Origin: Pectinatus brassicae
GTDB taxonomy: Bacteria > Bacillota > Negativicutes > Selenomonadales > Selenomonadaceae
Assembly (NCBI RefSeq): GCF_014201835.1
Contig: NZ_JACHFH010000013.1
Location: 1 to 64,000 of the forward strand
Reading direction: 5' to 3'
Length of the DNA: 64,000 bases
Shown: one piece after another, positions 50,819-61,529 of the stretch
How the letters are laid out: every line of letters begins with the position of its first letter
How positions within the stretch are numbered: the first letter of the stretch is position 1
Made by a program: the position numbers and the translations under genes
The notes under the pieces: generated by a model
What the model saw: the letters and a program-made list of their open reading frames with translations, nothing else
Databases searched by the model: none
What the model was told of the DNA's origin: nothing

Positions 50819-51787
50819 ATGAAAAAGAATGAACAGTTTTTAGCGCTGCCCATTATTAGCATAACAGAAGGACGTGAATTAGGTGTAAGCAAGTCTTTAT
50901 TGATAGACGCTGAAAATGGCAAGGTAGCAGCTATTATTATTGAAGATGAAGATTGGTATCGCGGTGTAAAATTATTGCCATATGAATCAGTAGTTGCTAT
51001 TGGTGATGATGCAGTGACTATAACCAGCAGTGAAGATATACTTAACCTAGAAGATGCAACTGATTTTGAGACCTTTTTAGACCAAAACATTCGCGTAATT
51101 GGAACAAAAGCAATTACTAAAGGCGGGACAATTCAAGGCGTGGTATCTAATCTGTTTATAGATGATGATGGCAGTATCGCCAAAGTTGTTTTAAATGCGC
51201 AGGATGGCCAGGAAAAAGAAGTTGATTCGGAAAATATATCAATTTTTGGTAAGGAAGTTACTATTATTGAAAGTGATGTTCCTGCCAAAAAAAATAATGC
51301 CGAAGTAGAAACATCGGAAAAAAAAACTAAAGAAAAGCCTGTAGAAACGGTAATTGAAGCAAAAGTACCGGAAAAAGCAGCTGATATGCCAACTGAACCA
51401 GCAAAACAGGAACAGCCGGCAGTGAAAAAAACTGAGGAGCAAGTTAAGGCTCCGGAAGTTGAAAAAAAACCGGTAGAAGAAGTTAAACCGGCAGATAAAA
51501 AAGCTGAAGAAGCAAAGCCTGCACCTAAAGAAGAAATAAAAAAAGCAGCTGAGGCTGCAACAGAACATGCCAATTCGGCACCAGTCGGGCAAGAAACACC
51601 ATCGGTAACTACAAGCTCAGCCGAAGACAGACATCGCCGTTTTCTTTTAGGTAAGAAAGCGACACGTCGTATAGCTACTGATAATGGTATTGTTATAGCA
51701 GAAGAAGGGGCAGATATAACTGAGGAAGTTTTGCAAAAAGCTAAATTAGCCAATAAGTTTATTGAGCTGTCCATGAATGTAAAATAA
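50819..51787 (+). CDS. PRC-barrel domain protein with Lys/Glu/Pro-rich linker
   Basis: 322 residues; GATAGGGGG before ATG. Two PRC-barrel domains: about 8-75 (LPIISITEGRELGVSKSLLIDAENGKV in pieces, PYESVVAIGDDAVTI) and about 85-165 (VIGTKAITKGGTIQGVVSNLFIDDDGSI). Then a low-complexity linker (170-265) of repeated EKP/EVKP/KKAEEA units, and a short conserved C-terminal segment (RRFLLGKKATRRIATDNGIVIAEEG in part). PRC barrels occur in RNA-processing and photosynthetic proteins and in Firmicute proteins of unknown role. The composition of the linker recalls TonB/spacer segments, but no membrane segment is present. Confidence 0.75.
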   Translation: MKKNEQFLALPIISITEGRELGVSKSLLIDAENGKVAAIIIEDEDWYRGVKLLPYESVVAIGDDAVTITSSEDILNLEDATDFETFLDQNIRVIGTKAITKGGTIQGVVSNLFIDDDGSIAKVVLNAQDGQEKEVDSENISIFGKEVTIIESDVPAKKNNAEVETSEKKTKEKPVETVIEAKVPEKAADMPTEPAKQEQPAVKKTEEQVKAPEVEKKPVEEVKPADKKAEEAKPAPKEEIKKAAEAATEHANSAPVGQETPSVTTSSAEDRHRRFLLGKKATRRIATDNGIVIAEEGADITEEVLQKAKLANKFIELSMNVK

Positions 51788-51798
51788 ATATTTAGTTA

Positions 51799-51828
51799 TA
51801 AGGAGCTCCTGTAATTACAGGGGCTCCT
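51799..51828 (+). terminator. hairpin after the PRC-barrel gene
   Basis: AAGGAGCTCCTGTAA pairs with TTACAGGGGCTCCTT with almost no loop; only a short T-run follows. Confidence 0.6.
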
Positions 51829-51944
51829 TGTAGTTTATAAAATAATTTGTTTGCTGTAATATTAAAAGATAGTGTAAAAATATGTAACAATAGTTATAAT
51901 GTTGTTGGAAGATAATATTAGCTGTTTTCAGCTGGAGGGATTTT

Positions 51945-53177
51945 TTGGGCAAATCGTATGCATTTATATTTAAAATACTTATATTATTAGTGGTAGTTGT
52001 TTTTGTCATGGGAGCTTCTTCGGTACTAGCGATAAAAAACTTACCGGGAATAGCTAATGGTGTTTATTCAGAAAAAATAAGTTTAGCAGGAATGGATGAA
52101 AAAACAGCGCAGAAAACTTTGAATGATTTTTTTGCTGGTAAGACATCTGGTGATATTATCGATTTTCATTATGATAATAAAATACAAAAAATGAAAAAAA
52201 GGGATATAGATTTAGACTGTGATAGTAAAGATACTGTAATCCAGGCCAAAAAAATAGGTGCCAGTGGTAATTTTATTAAAGACAGTTTTGAAGAACTTGT
52301 GTGCAGTTATTATGGAAAATCTATTCCATTGAAAATAAAATACAATAAAGAAAAATTAAATAATATAATTGAAAATTTGGCAAAAAAACTGGAGCAAAAA
52401 CCAGTTAATGCATATTGCTATTTGGATAAGGGACAGATAAAAATAATGGCGGGTAAAGATGGCCGGGAAGTTGATAAAAAACAGCTGTTGGAAATATCCC
52501 AAAAGGCTTTAGCTGATCTTCAATATCCAACACAAATTAACATTCCGCTTAAAATTACTAAGCCGGCAATTGGCGAAGAGCAATTACAAAATATTGATAC
52601 ACTGCTAGCTTCATATACCAGTTATTTTAATACCGGAGCTGTTAATCGCAGCCGCAATATTGCTGTAGCTGCACGAAATCTGTCGGGGACATTGGTAAAA
52701 CCGGGGGAGGTGTTTTCATTTAATGACACAGTGGGACCACGTTTGTTGGCAGCTGGGTATAAAGAAGCACCTGTTATAATCAATGGCAAATTGGTGCCGG
52801 GGATTGGTGGCGGTGTTTGCCAGGTGAGCTCAACCTTATATAATGCAATCTTGCTGGCAGGTCTTACACCAGTGTCACGCACAGCACATTATTTTCCAGT
52901 AGGCTATATGCCGCGGGCCCTTGATGCTACAGTTGCTTATGGTATCATAGATTTTAAATTTAGAAATAATTTAACTAAGCCAATATATGTTTATGCACAG
53001 GTGGACGGTTCAGCAGTGACTGTAGAGATTTTTGGCAGTAAGCAGGATAAGAGTAAATTTGATATAGCCTTGCAGGGGATTGTAAATAGGGATGGTTCAG
53101 CTTCGGCATATCGTTTGTTTAAAAACAACGGACGAGTAATTAAACGTGAGTTTTTGCACACAGATGTTGTGAATTAA
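51945..53177 (+). CDS. VanW/YoaR-type peptidoglycan-binding protein
   Basis: 410 residues; start TTG 51945 with GGAGGG eight bases upstream. One N-terminal membrane helix (FKILILLVVVVFVMGASSVLAI), a putative peptidoglycan-binding domain (about 45-210) and the VanW domain (about 225-350): RSRNIAVAARNLSGTLVKPGEVFSFND, GYKEAPVIINGKLVPGIGGGVCQVSSTLYNA and SRTAHYFPVGYMPRALDATVAYG (all seen in pieces), ending with a short G5-like tail. It is anchored in the inner membrane facing the wall. The name comes from vancomycin-resistance clusters; the exact function is not known. Confidence 0.88.
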   Translation: MGKSYAFIFKILILLVVVVFVMGASSVLAIKNLPGIANGVYSEKISLAGMDEKTAQKTLNDFFAGKTSGDIIDFHYDNKIQKMKKRDIDLDCDSKDTVIQAKKIGASGNFIKDSFEELVCSYYGKSIPLKIKYNKEKLNNIIENLAKKLEQKPVNAYCYLDKGQIKIMAGKDGREVDKKQLLEISQKALADLQYPTQINIPLKITKPAIGEEQLQNIDTLLASYTSYFNTGAVNRSRNIAVAARNLSGTLVKPGEVFSFNDTVGPRLLAAGYKEAPVIINGKLVPGIGGGVCQVSSTLYNAILLAGLTPVSRTAHYFPVGYMPRALDATVAYGIIDFKFRNNLTKPIYVYAQVDGSAVTVEIFGSKQDKSKFDIALQGIVNRDGSASAYRLFKNNGRVIKREFLHTDVVN

Positions 53178-53237
53178 TATTATTAAGGATATAGTTTATT
53201 TAAATAACTATTTGTTTAAAATTTTGGAGGAGTTTTG

Positions 53238-54422
53238 ATGGAAAAAAGACGAGATTGGAGAATCGTCTTAGCAGTTTTAACCTGCAGCGTAGTTTTGATG
53301 TCAGCCAGTTATACAATGCTGATTCCTTTTCTGCCGCTTTATTTAATAACAGAGCTGGGTGTGGATAAAGCAGATGTTAATATGTGGAATGGGGCTATTT
53401 TTTCAATAACATTTTTAATAGGTGCGGTGATGGCACCTATATGGGGGAAGATAGCCGATAAAAAAGGACGCAAAATGATGGCGGTGCGTGCCAGCATAGG
53501 ATTATCTGTTACTTATTTTCTGGGCGGAATAGTTACTTCACCGGAGCAGCTGTTTATGGTGCGAATATTGCAAGGATTTGCTGCCGGCCTATGGTCATCT
53601 GAATTAGCAATTGTCGCTGGTTCGGTGCCTATGGAAAAACTAGGTTTTAGTCTGGGCATCATGGAAGCAGGATTAACCAGCGGTGGGGTAATCGGACCAT
53701 TGCTGGGCGGTGTATTAGCACATGTTTTTGGTATGCGGGCATCATTTATGATTGCAGGGTGTGCCTTATTCACCATATCCTTGATAACAATATTTTTTGT
53801 CCCTGAACCATTGCGAAATAAGGACGATGGCAAAATTCGCGTGCGACAAAAAGATTTGTTACGTCAACCAATAATTCGCCGTATGCTGCTATTGGCGATA
53901 TTTGTTCAGATGGTCATTTTGATATTGCAGCCGATAATTACCTTATATGTAGCACATTTGCGTGGTTCGATGGAAAATATTGTGCTCATTGCCGGTGTCG
54001 TTTTTTCGTTGGGCGGAATAGCTGCATCAATCGCCGCACCATTTTGGGGGCGCATGGGACAGAAAAAATCCTTTGGCAAAATGATGTATATGGCTATGGC
54101 TGGAGCAGGTATAGCCATGTTGATACAATCACTGCCTAATACACTTATTTTATTTGCCATGATGCAGTTTGTCTGCGGTCTGTTCTTTGCTGGAATAAAC
54201 CCATCTATTTGTGCTGTTCTGGCAAATAATACGCAAAGCTCAGCGCAGGGAAGTGTCTTTGGTATGTTGTTTTCAGCGCAGCAAATTGGTTCTATGGCTG
54301 GACCATTATTAGGTGGTGTAATAGGAACCTATTGGGGACTTAAAGAAGTATTTGTTGTGGCCGGATTTATTATGCTTTCAGCAAGTATATTTGTAAAAAC
54401 TACGCGTCATAAAGCCTATTAA
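53238..54422 (+). CDS. MFS drug-efflux type transporter
   Basis: 394 residues from ATG 53238, with GGAGGAG seven bases upstream; the TTG just before it is less likely. Twelve membrane segments. Motif A is APIWGKIADKKGRKMM between helices 2 and 3, repeated in weaker form as FWGRMGQKKSFGKMM between 8 and 9; motif C-like GLTSGGVIGPLLGGVLA marks drug/H+ antiporters of the DHA1 family (TetA/NorA type). Substrate unknown. It is a separate gene between the VanW-type and gyrB genes. Confidence 0.85.
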   Translation: MEKRRDWRIVLAVLTCSVVLMSASYTMLIPFLPLYLITELGVDKADVNMWNGAIFSITFLIGAVMAPIWGKIADKKGRKMMAVRASIGLSVTYFLGGIVTSPEQLFMVRILQGFAAGLWSSELAIVAGSVPMEKLGFSLGIMEAGLTSGGVIGPLLGGVLAHVFGMRASFMIAGCALFTISLITIFFVPEPLRNKDDGKIRVRQKDLLRQPIIRRMLLLAIFVQMVILILQPIITLYVAHLRGSMENIVLIAGVVFSLGGIAASIAAPFWGRMGQKKSFGKMMYMAMAGAGIAMLIQSLPNTLILFAMMQFVCGLFFAGINPSICAVLANNTQSSAQGSVFGMLFSAQQIGSMAGPLLGGVIGTYWGLKEVFVVAGFIMLSASIFVKTTRHKAY

Positions 54423-54509
54423 AGCTGCTATCAATATTGTATAATGTAAGTATTGTGTTTGATTAAAAACAAAAAAAATGGTAATATTAAATGTATGTAT
54501 ATAATATAG

Positions 54510-56504
<1,995 letters not shown>

Positions 56505-56508
56505 CAAA

Positions 56509-56546
56509 GAAGTCTTATGTTAGTTGTTTTAGCATAAGACTTTTTT
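56509..56546 (+). terminator. terminator after gyrB
   Basis: AAGTCTTATG pairs with CATAAGACTT, followed by a run of T. No cobalamin riboswitch is seen in the 76 bases before the next gene. Confidence 0.8.
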
Positions 56547-56580
56547 ATCTACATAGAATAAAATAAATCGGGGGTTCAAA

Positions 56581-57213
56581 ATGGAATTCATAAAACAACC
56601 AATGGCTATTGAAAATCGCAGCATGGAAATTATAGCACCGTACCTGGAAAAATTTTCCTTAAATGAGGAAGAAGTAAAATTATATTCACGCATGATTCAT
56701 GCCTCAGGTGATGTGGAATATGCCAATGTAATTAAAATAGATAAAAATGTAATTGATTCAATGAAAGCTGCTTTAAAAAAGGGCTGTAATATCTTTACTG
56801 ATGTAGAAATGGTAAGAACCGGCATAAATAAACGTAAATTAGCTGCATTCGGCGGCGAAGTTTTTTGTAAGGTATCTGATCCGGCTATAATGGATATAGC
56901 TAAAGAAAAAGGTATTACCCGTTCTATGGCAGCAATGCGCAGTTTTGGCACAGACTTAAATGGTGCAATTATAGCGATAGGCAATGCTCCAACAGCATTG
57001 TTTGAAGTTTTGCGGATGATGGAAGAGGAAGATATCAGACCAGCAGCAATTGTAGGAACACCGGTGGGATTTGTCGGTGCAGCCGAATCAAAGGCAGAGC
57101 TGGCAAAGCGATCCAAAGTCCCTTTTATAACAGTTGAAGGAACTAAGGGCGGCAGCCCCATTGCCGCTTCTTGTGTAAATGCTGTTATGTATATGATCGA
57201 TAATAGCAGGTAA
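56581..57213 (+). CDS. cbiC: precorrin-8X methylmutase (cobalt-precorrin-8 methylmutase)
   Basis: 210 residues. It moves a methyl group from C-11 to C-12 in corrin ring synthesis, giving (cobyrinate) hydrogenobyrinate. The conserved catalytic His is in RMIHASGDVEYA (about residue 41), and TDVEMVRTGI, PTALFEVLRMM and PVGFVGAAESK are family blocks. It starts a run of late B12 genes (cbiC, cbiA, cbiP), six bases before cbiA. The cobalt-early or late route cannot be told, but the neighbours with anaerobic-type order favour CbiC. Confidence 0.93.
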   Translation: MEFIKQPMAIENRSMEIIAPYLEKFSLNEEEVKLYSRMIHASGDVEYANVIKIDKNVIDSMKAALKKGCNIFTDVEMVRTGINKRKLAAFGGEVFCKVSDPAIMDIAKEKGITRSMAAMRSFGTDLNGAIIAIGNAPTALFEVLRMMEEEDIRPAAIVGTPVGFVGAAESKAELAKRSKVPFITVEGTKGGSPIAASCVNAVMYMIDNSR

Positions 57214-57218
57214 GGACG

Positions 57219-58592
57219 ATGAAATACAATATACCGCGCATTGTCCTAGCGGCACCGCAGAGCAGCTCAGGTAAGACCACAATAGTTACGGGGATTTTAC
57301 GAGCATTGCGAAATAAAAAAATGCAGGTGCAGCCTTATAAAATAGGTCCTGATTATATTGACCCATCTTATCATGCACTAGCAGCTGGACGAGCAGGACA
57401 TAATCTTGATACATGGCTGGTAGCTGAGGAAAAAATAGACGAGCTGTTTATCAAGACGAGTCATACTGCCGATATTTCAATAATCGAAGGTGTTATGGGT
57501 CTATATGATGGCGGGAAAAATGGTATTAGTTCAACGGCACAGCTGGCCAAAAAATTGCAGGCACCGGTGATATTGGTAATTAATTGTCGTTCTATGGGCG
57601 ATAGTGCTGCAGCTTTGGCCTTAGGTTTTAAAACATATGACAAGGATATTAATTTTGCCGGGGTTATTTTAAATTGTCTGGGTTCTGATACGCATGAGCA
57701 GATGATTCGTGAAGCTATGGAAAAAATATCTATTCCGGTATTAGGGGCAGTCAGGCGTGATAATGCTATGCAGATGCCTGAACGCCATTTAGGACTCACG
57801 CCAGCTGGCGAAAAAGATACTGAAGAAAAAATAAGTTATATTGCTGAAAAAATAGCACAGCAAATTGACCTGGCTGAATTATTGGCAGTGGCACAAACAG
57901 CATCGAGGCTGGAAATAGCCGCTGATATAGCAGCAGAAAAAATAGTTAAGACAGTTAAAATTGCCGTGGCTAGAGACAAGGCCTTTTCATTTTACTATGA
58001 AGCAAGTTTAGCTGTCTTAGAAAAATATGGTGCTGAAATAGAATTTTTTAGTCCGCTGGATGATGAAAACCTGCCTGAGTGTGATGCAATTATTTTAGGC
58101 GGTGGTTTTCCTGAGCTATTTGTAAATGAATTATCAGCTAATAAATTGATGCTGCAATCATTGCAAAGGGCAGCTGCAAACAATATGCCTATTTATGCTG
58201 AGTGCGGTGGTTTTATGTACCTTATGCAGGAAATAATTGATTTTGACGGCAAGGTATGGCCAATGGCAGGAATTATTCCGGCACGGGCAGTTATGCAGCA
58301 AAAACTACAGACAGTTGGTTATGTTACGGCAAAGGCACTAAAAGCAAATATATTGCTGGATACGGCTGAAAATATTCGTGGTCACGAATTTCATTTTTCA
58401 GTGCAGGAAGAGCCGGCTAACGATTTTCCCTGGGCATTTATTTTTACCAAAAACAGAAATAATGCCCAGTATAAAGCTGGTTATTGTTATAAAAATATTT
58501 TGGCTTCATATCTGCATATGCATTTTTTAGGTGCGCCTAAATCGGCTGAGCATTTTGTTAATAAGGCCAAAGAATATAAAAGAACTAAGTAA
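57219..58592 (+). CDS. cbiA: cobyrinate a,c-diamide synthase
   Basis: 457 residues. N-terminal P-loop APQSSSGKTTIVTGILRAL and IGPDYIDPSYH; VMGLYDGG; C-terminal class I glutamine amidotransferase-like domain with the nucleophile Cys in YAECGGFMYLMQ and the HMHFLGAP ending. It amidates side chains a and c of cobyrinate using ATP and glutamine. The length and order of domains are as expected. Start ATG six bases after cbiC with AAGGA in the intervening space. Confidence 0.95.
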   Translation: MKYNIPRIVLAAPQSSSGKTTIVTGILRALRNKKMQVQPYKIGPDYIDPSYHALAAGRAGHNLDTWLVAEEKIDELFIKTSHTADISIIEGVMGLYDGGKNGISSTAQLAKKLQAPVILVINCRSMGDSAAALALGFKTYDKDINFAGVILNCLGSDTHEQMIREAMEKISIPVLGAVRRDNAMQMPERHLGLTPAGEKDTEEKISYIAEKIAQQIDLAELLAVAQTASRLEIAADIAAEKIVKTVKIAVARDKAFSFYYEASLAVLEKYGAEIEFFSPLDDENLPECDAIILGGGFPELFVNELSANKLMLQSLQRAAANNMPIYAECGGFMYLMQEIIDFDGKVWPMAGIIPARAVMQQKLQTVGYVTAKALKANILLDTAENIRGHEFHFSVQEEPANDFPWAFIFTKNRNNAQYKAGYCYKNILASYLHMHFLGAPKSAEHFVNKAKEYKRTK

Positions 58593-58720
58593 TAAAATGA
58601 CTTCGAAGTATGAAAAATATATTTCGGAGTTGTTTTGGTATAACGTATTTGCAGGCTTGTAGTTTATTAATAGCTGTGGTAAGCTTATTTTTAACAAATT
58701 TTACATTAGGAGAGATTTTA

Positions 58721-60247
58721 ATGACTAAATATATAATGCTGCAGGGAACATCCTCACATGTAGGCAAAAGCATATTAACGACAGCCCTTTGCCGTATATT
58801 TTTTCAAGATGGTATAAATATTGCACCTTTTAAAGCTCAAAATATGGCTCTTAATTCATATGTAACTGAAGACGGCAAAGAGATGGGCAGAGCTCAAATT
58901 GCTCAGGCTGAAGCAGCTGGTCTTACGCCAAGAGTGGAAATGAATCCGGTATTATTAAAGCCTACAGGGAATTCATGTTCACAAGTTGTATTGATGGGGA
59001 AAGCAGTTGGCAATATGTCGGCAAAGGAATATCATCAGGGATATTCTTTAAAAGCATTTGATACTGTTAAGGAAGCTTTGGGGAAATTACAGAATGAGTT
59101 TGAAATGCTGGCAATTGAAGGTGCAGGCAGCCCGGCTGAAGTAAACTTAAAGGACAATGACATAGTCAATATGCGTATTGCTAAATATTTGCAGGCCCCA
59201 GTTCTTCTGATTGCCGATATTGACCGCGGCGGAGCGTTGGCATCCCTGGTAGGGACTTTGGAACTTTTAGACGATGAAGAAAAAGCATTGGTTAAAGGCT
59301 TAATAATAAATAAATTTCGTGGTGATATAAAACTGTTAGAACCGGCTTTGAAATTTTTAGAAGAAAAGACAGGCAAACCTGTATTAGGCGTAGTGCCCTA
59401 CTTGGAAAATTTGGGGATTGATGATGAGGATTCAGTGTCACTTGATGATAAAAAAATGCTGGTAAATCCCAATGCTCCTTTAAAAATTGCTGTCATTCGC
59501 ACGCCTAAAATATCGAATTTTACCGATTTTGATGCATTATCGCGTGAGGAAGACGTATGTATTTATTATGTTTCTTCAGCAGAGGAGTTGGGGGCACCGG
59601 ATATTATAATTTTACCGGGTAGTAAAAATACTACGGAAGATTTATTGTATTTGCGCGAAAGCGGCATTGAAGATAAACTGCGTCTGGCTCATGCTGCCAA
59701 TATTCCCATAATTGGTATTTGCGGCGGCTATCAGATGCTGGGAATTAAAATATGCGATCCGTACCATACAGAATCGAAATATGATGAAGTCGACGCATTG
59801 GGCTTCCTGCCAATGATAACCACTTTTGCCAAGGAAAAAGTGACTTCGCAGGTTAAGGCCCAGTCTATGGATTGGGAATTTCTTGGTGAAACACATAGTT
59901 TTACCGAACTTAATGGTTATGAAATACATATGGGCGTAACAGAATTCACCGAAAAAGTAAAACATCCATTTATTATAAATATCAGAAATGGTGAGGAAAT
60001 AAATAAAATTGATGGAGCTTCTACTGCCGATGGATTGGTATTGGGGTCTTATATCCATGGTATTTTTGATAACGATGATTATAGACGGACATTGCTCAAT
60101 ATACTGCGTAATAAGAAAGGGTTGCCGCCTTTGGCACAGACTGAAAATTATGCAGCGCAAAAACAAGCAGCTTTTAATCGCTTAGCCCAAACTGTGCGCA
60201 ATGCTTTAGATATGGATAAATTAAAAGAAATAATTGAACAGCAATAA
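58721..60247 (+). CDS. cbiP: adenosylcobyric acid synthase
   Basis: 508 residues from ATG 58721, with AGGAGAG upstream; the frame open from 58610 has no site and would add a foreign hydrophobic segment. N-terminal MLQGTSSHVGKSILTTALCRIF (P-loop variant), FKAQNMALNSYVT, GRAQIAQAEAAG, ADIDRGGALASLVGTL; C-terminal amidotransferase with the nucleophile Cys in GICGGYQMLG and the His in SYIHGIFDN. It amidates side chains b, d, e and g of adenosylcobyrinate a,c-diamide. Last gene of the B12 run; a strong terminator follows. Confidence 0.95.
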   Translation: MTKYIMLQGTSSHVGKSILTTALCRIFFQDGINIAPFKAQNMALNSYVTEDGKEMGRAQIAQAEAAGLTPRVEMNPVLLKPTGNSCSQVVLMGKAVGNMSAKEYHQGYSLKAFDTVKEALGKLQNEFEMLAIEGAGSPAEVNLKDNDIVNMRIAKYLQAPVLLIADIDRGGALASLVGTLELLDDEEKALVKGLIINKFRGDIKLLEPALKFLEEKTGKPVLGVVPYLENLGIDDEDSVSLDDKKMLVNPNAPLKIAVIRTPKISNFTDFDALSREEDVCIYYVSSAEELGAPDIIILPGSKNTTEDLLYLRESGIEDKLRLAHAANIPIIGICGGYQMLGIKICDPYHTESKYDEVDALGFLPMITTFAKEKVTSQVKAQSMDWEFLGETHSFTELNGYEIHMGVTEFTEKVKHPFIINIRNGEEINKIDGASTADGLVLGSYIHGIFDNDDYRRTLLNILRNKKGLPPLAQTENYAAQKQAAFNRLAQTVRNALDMDKLKEIIEQQ

Positions 60248-60248
60248 A

Positions 60249-60303
60249 AAAACACGAGGCTGTTGAACGTTAAGAGAAACGTACAACAGCCTCGTGTTTT
60301 ATA
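60249..60303 (+). terminator. terminator after cbiP
   Basis: AACACGAGGCTGTTG (from 60251) pairs with CAACAGCCTCGTGTT, ending in TTTTAT; the stem is about 20 bp with one mismatch. Confidence 0.9.
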
Positions 60304-60307
60304 TTTT

Positions 60308-60358
60308 AAAGCCGTCCCTTCAGGGAAGGTGGCACTGCAAAGCAGTGACGGAAGGGTT
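60308..60358. repeat. palindromic interspersed repeat, short copy
   Basis: 51 bases, AAAGCCGTCCCT to GGAAGGGTT, identical to 29523-29573 except for two bases in the small loop. Both copies sit just after the end of a gene or terminator. Only the left half is present here. Confidence 0.7.
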
Positions 60359-60446
60359 TCAATAATAACTTTTTGGGGGACTGAAACTTAAGGTAGCATG
60401 TAACAGTATGTTTGTCATTGTCATATAGAAAGTATTTTGCTAAAAT

Positions 60447-61094
60447 TTATTCGTTATAAATGGAATTTCGTATTAAAGTATCAAGTGGATAAGTTTCCAT
60501 TTTAAACCATTCAGCATTATTATCCCAAGATAAGACAAGATTTTCAGTCAATGCCAAAATATCACCATTATCAGAATAGCCTTGTAATATAGGCCAAGCT
60601 TCATCAGTGGCCAATTGTCGTACTTTCATATTAACACTGCTCCAGCTCATATTTTTAACCAGTGTGTCCATAGTGACGAAGGTAACATATCTTTCTTTAT
60701 AGGGACCAATTAAATAAAAATCATGCGTAAGACCTTTTTCGTTTACCGAATTATCTTTTAATATCCAAAAAGTCATATTAGGGTCAGACGCTTTGAATTC
60801 GAAAATTTTTATAGTGCTGCCTGGTACAAAACTGAAATGCAAATTTTGCGATTCGCCATTTACTAATAGTTCACCACTAATTTTACCGCTGTAATCACTA
60901 GGCATATAAAAACGAAAACGTACATATCGTCCCCACTGTCCAGTGGTACGTATTCCCTTGACATCTCCCCATAAATCACTGGTATTAAATGAAGCAATTT
61001 GCTGTGAACTTATGATATGCATGGCTTCACAGGAAGATTGATATATATACAAAAAACTGTAAAAAAGTATAAGAAAAACTGACACCTTTTTCAT
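60447..61094 (-). CDS. exported hypothetical protein
   Basis: 215 residues from ATG 61094 with AAGGAGG upstream; the longer open frame is not used. Signal peptide KKVSVFLILFYSFLYIYQSSCEA. The mature part is rich in beta strands and aromatic residues (WGRYVRFRFYMPSDY, FEFKASDPNMTFWILKDNS, FYLIGPYKERYVTFVTMDTL). No family recognised. It stands alone, transcribed away from the tRNA genes, and likely lives in the periplasm. Confidence 0.65.
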   Translation of the reverse strand: MKKVSVFLILFYSFLYIYQSSCEAMHIISSQQIASFNTSDLWGDVKGIRTTGQWGRYVRFRFYMPSDYSGKISGELLVNGESQNLHFSFVPGSTIKIFEFKASDPNMTFWILKDNSVNEKGLTHDFYLIGPYKERYVTFVTMDTLVKNMSWSSVNMKVRQLATDEAWPILQGYSDNGDILALTENLVLSWDNNAEWFKMETYPLDTLIRNSIYNE

Positions 61095-61175
61095 AAAAAA
61101 CCTCCTTAAAATGATGAGATAACAATTAAACAGTACCATAATAAATAAAGAATCGTCAAGATAACAATTTTATGC

Positions 61176-61204
61176 TTGACATTTTTTAAAAATACATATA
61201 TAAT
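61176..61204 (+). promoter_or_regulatory. promoter of tRNA-Gln
   Basis: TTGACA (61176-61181), 17 bases, TATAAT (61199-61204): a perfect sigma-70 promoter 18 bases before the tRNA. Confidence 0.85.
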
Positions 61205-61222
61205 ATCTAAGTCAGCTCAAGT

Positions 61223-61298
61223 TGGGGTATCGCCAAGTTGGTAAGGCACGGGATTCTGAATCCCGCATGCGTTGGTTCGAGTCCAGCTACCCCAGCCA
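61223..61298 (+). tRNA. tRNA-Gln (CUG)
   Basis: 76-base cloverleaf: acceptor TGGGGTA with TACCCCA, anticodon stem CGGGA/TCCCG with loop TTCTGAA (anticodon CTG), T arm GGTTCGAGTCC, discriminator G and encoded CCA. The body resembles E. coli tRNA-Gln closely. Confidence 0.9.
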
Positions 61299-61328
61299 AT
61301 TATTTCTAAAAAGAGTATTAAAAAATGC

Positions 61329-61357
61329 TTGACAGAAGTAAACGGCTTTGATATACT
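61329..61357 (+). promoter_or_regulatory. promoter of tRNA-Lys
   Basis: TTGACA (61329-61334), 17 bases, TATACT (61352-61357), giving tRNA-Lys its own promoter. Confidence 0.8.
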
Positions 61358-61385
61358 ATCGTAGTCGGCTTAAGGCAGACATAAT

Positions 61386-61461
61386 GGTTCACTAGCTCAG
61401 TTGGCAGAGCACCTGACTTTTAATCAGGGTGTCCCGAGTTCGAATCTCGGGTGAGCCACCA
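61386..61461 (+). tRNA. tRNA-Lys (UUU)
   Basis: 76-base cloverleaf: acceptor GGTTCAC with GTGAGCC, D arm GCTCAGTTGGCAGAGC, anticodon stem CCTGA/TCAGG with loop CTTTTAA (anticodon TTT), T arm GAGTTCGAATCTC and encoded CCA. Confidence 0.93.
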
Positions 61462-61471
61462 TTTTGTAAGT

Positions 61472-61507
61472 AAAACCTTCTTCCCATTGAAGAAGGTTTT
61501 TTTTGTT
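61472..61507 (+). terminator. terminator after tRNA-Lys
   Basis: AAAACCTTCTTC pairs with GAAGAAGGTTTT around five bases, then more T. Confidence 0.88.
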
Positions 61508-61529
61508 TTTCAAAAAAGGAGCAGGTATT

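Noticed and set aside
51133-51774. Long antisense frames (213 and 117 codons) opposite the PRC-barrel gene
   Set aside because: They mirror the Lys/Glu/Pro-rich linker codons, give low-complexity Ser/Phe-rich peptides, and have no ribosome site.
56505-56580. Cobalamin riboswitch before cbiC
   Set aside because: The gap is only 76 bases and is taken up by the gyrB terminator; no B12-box sequence is present.
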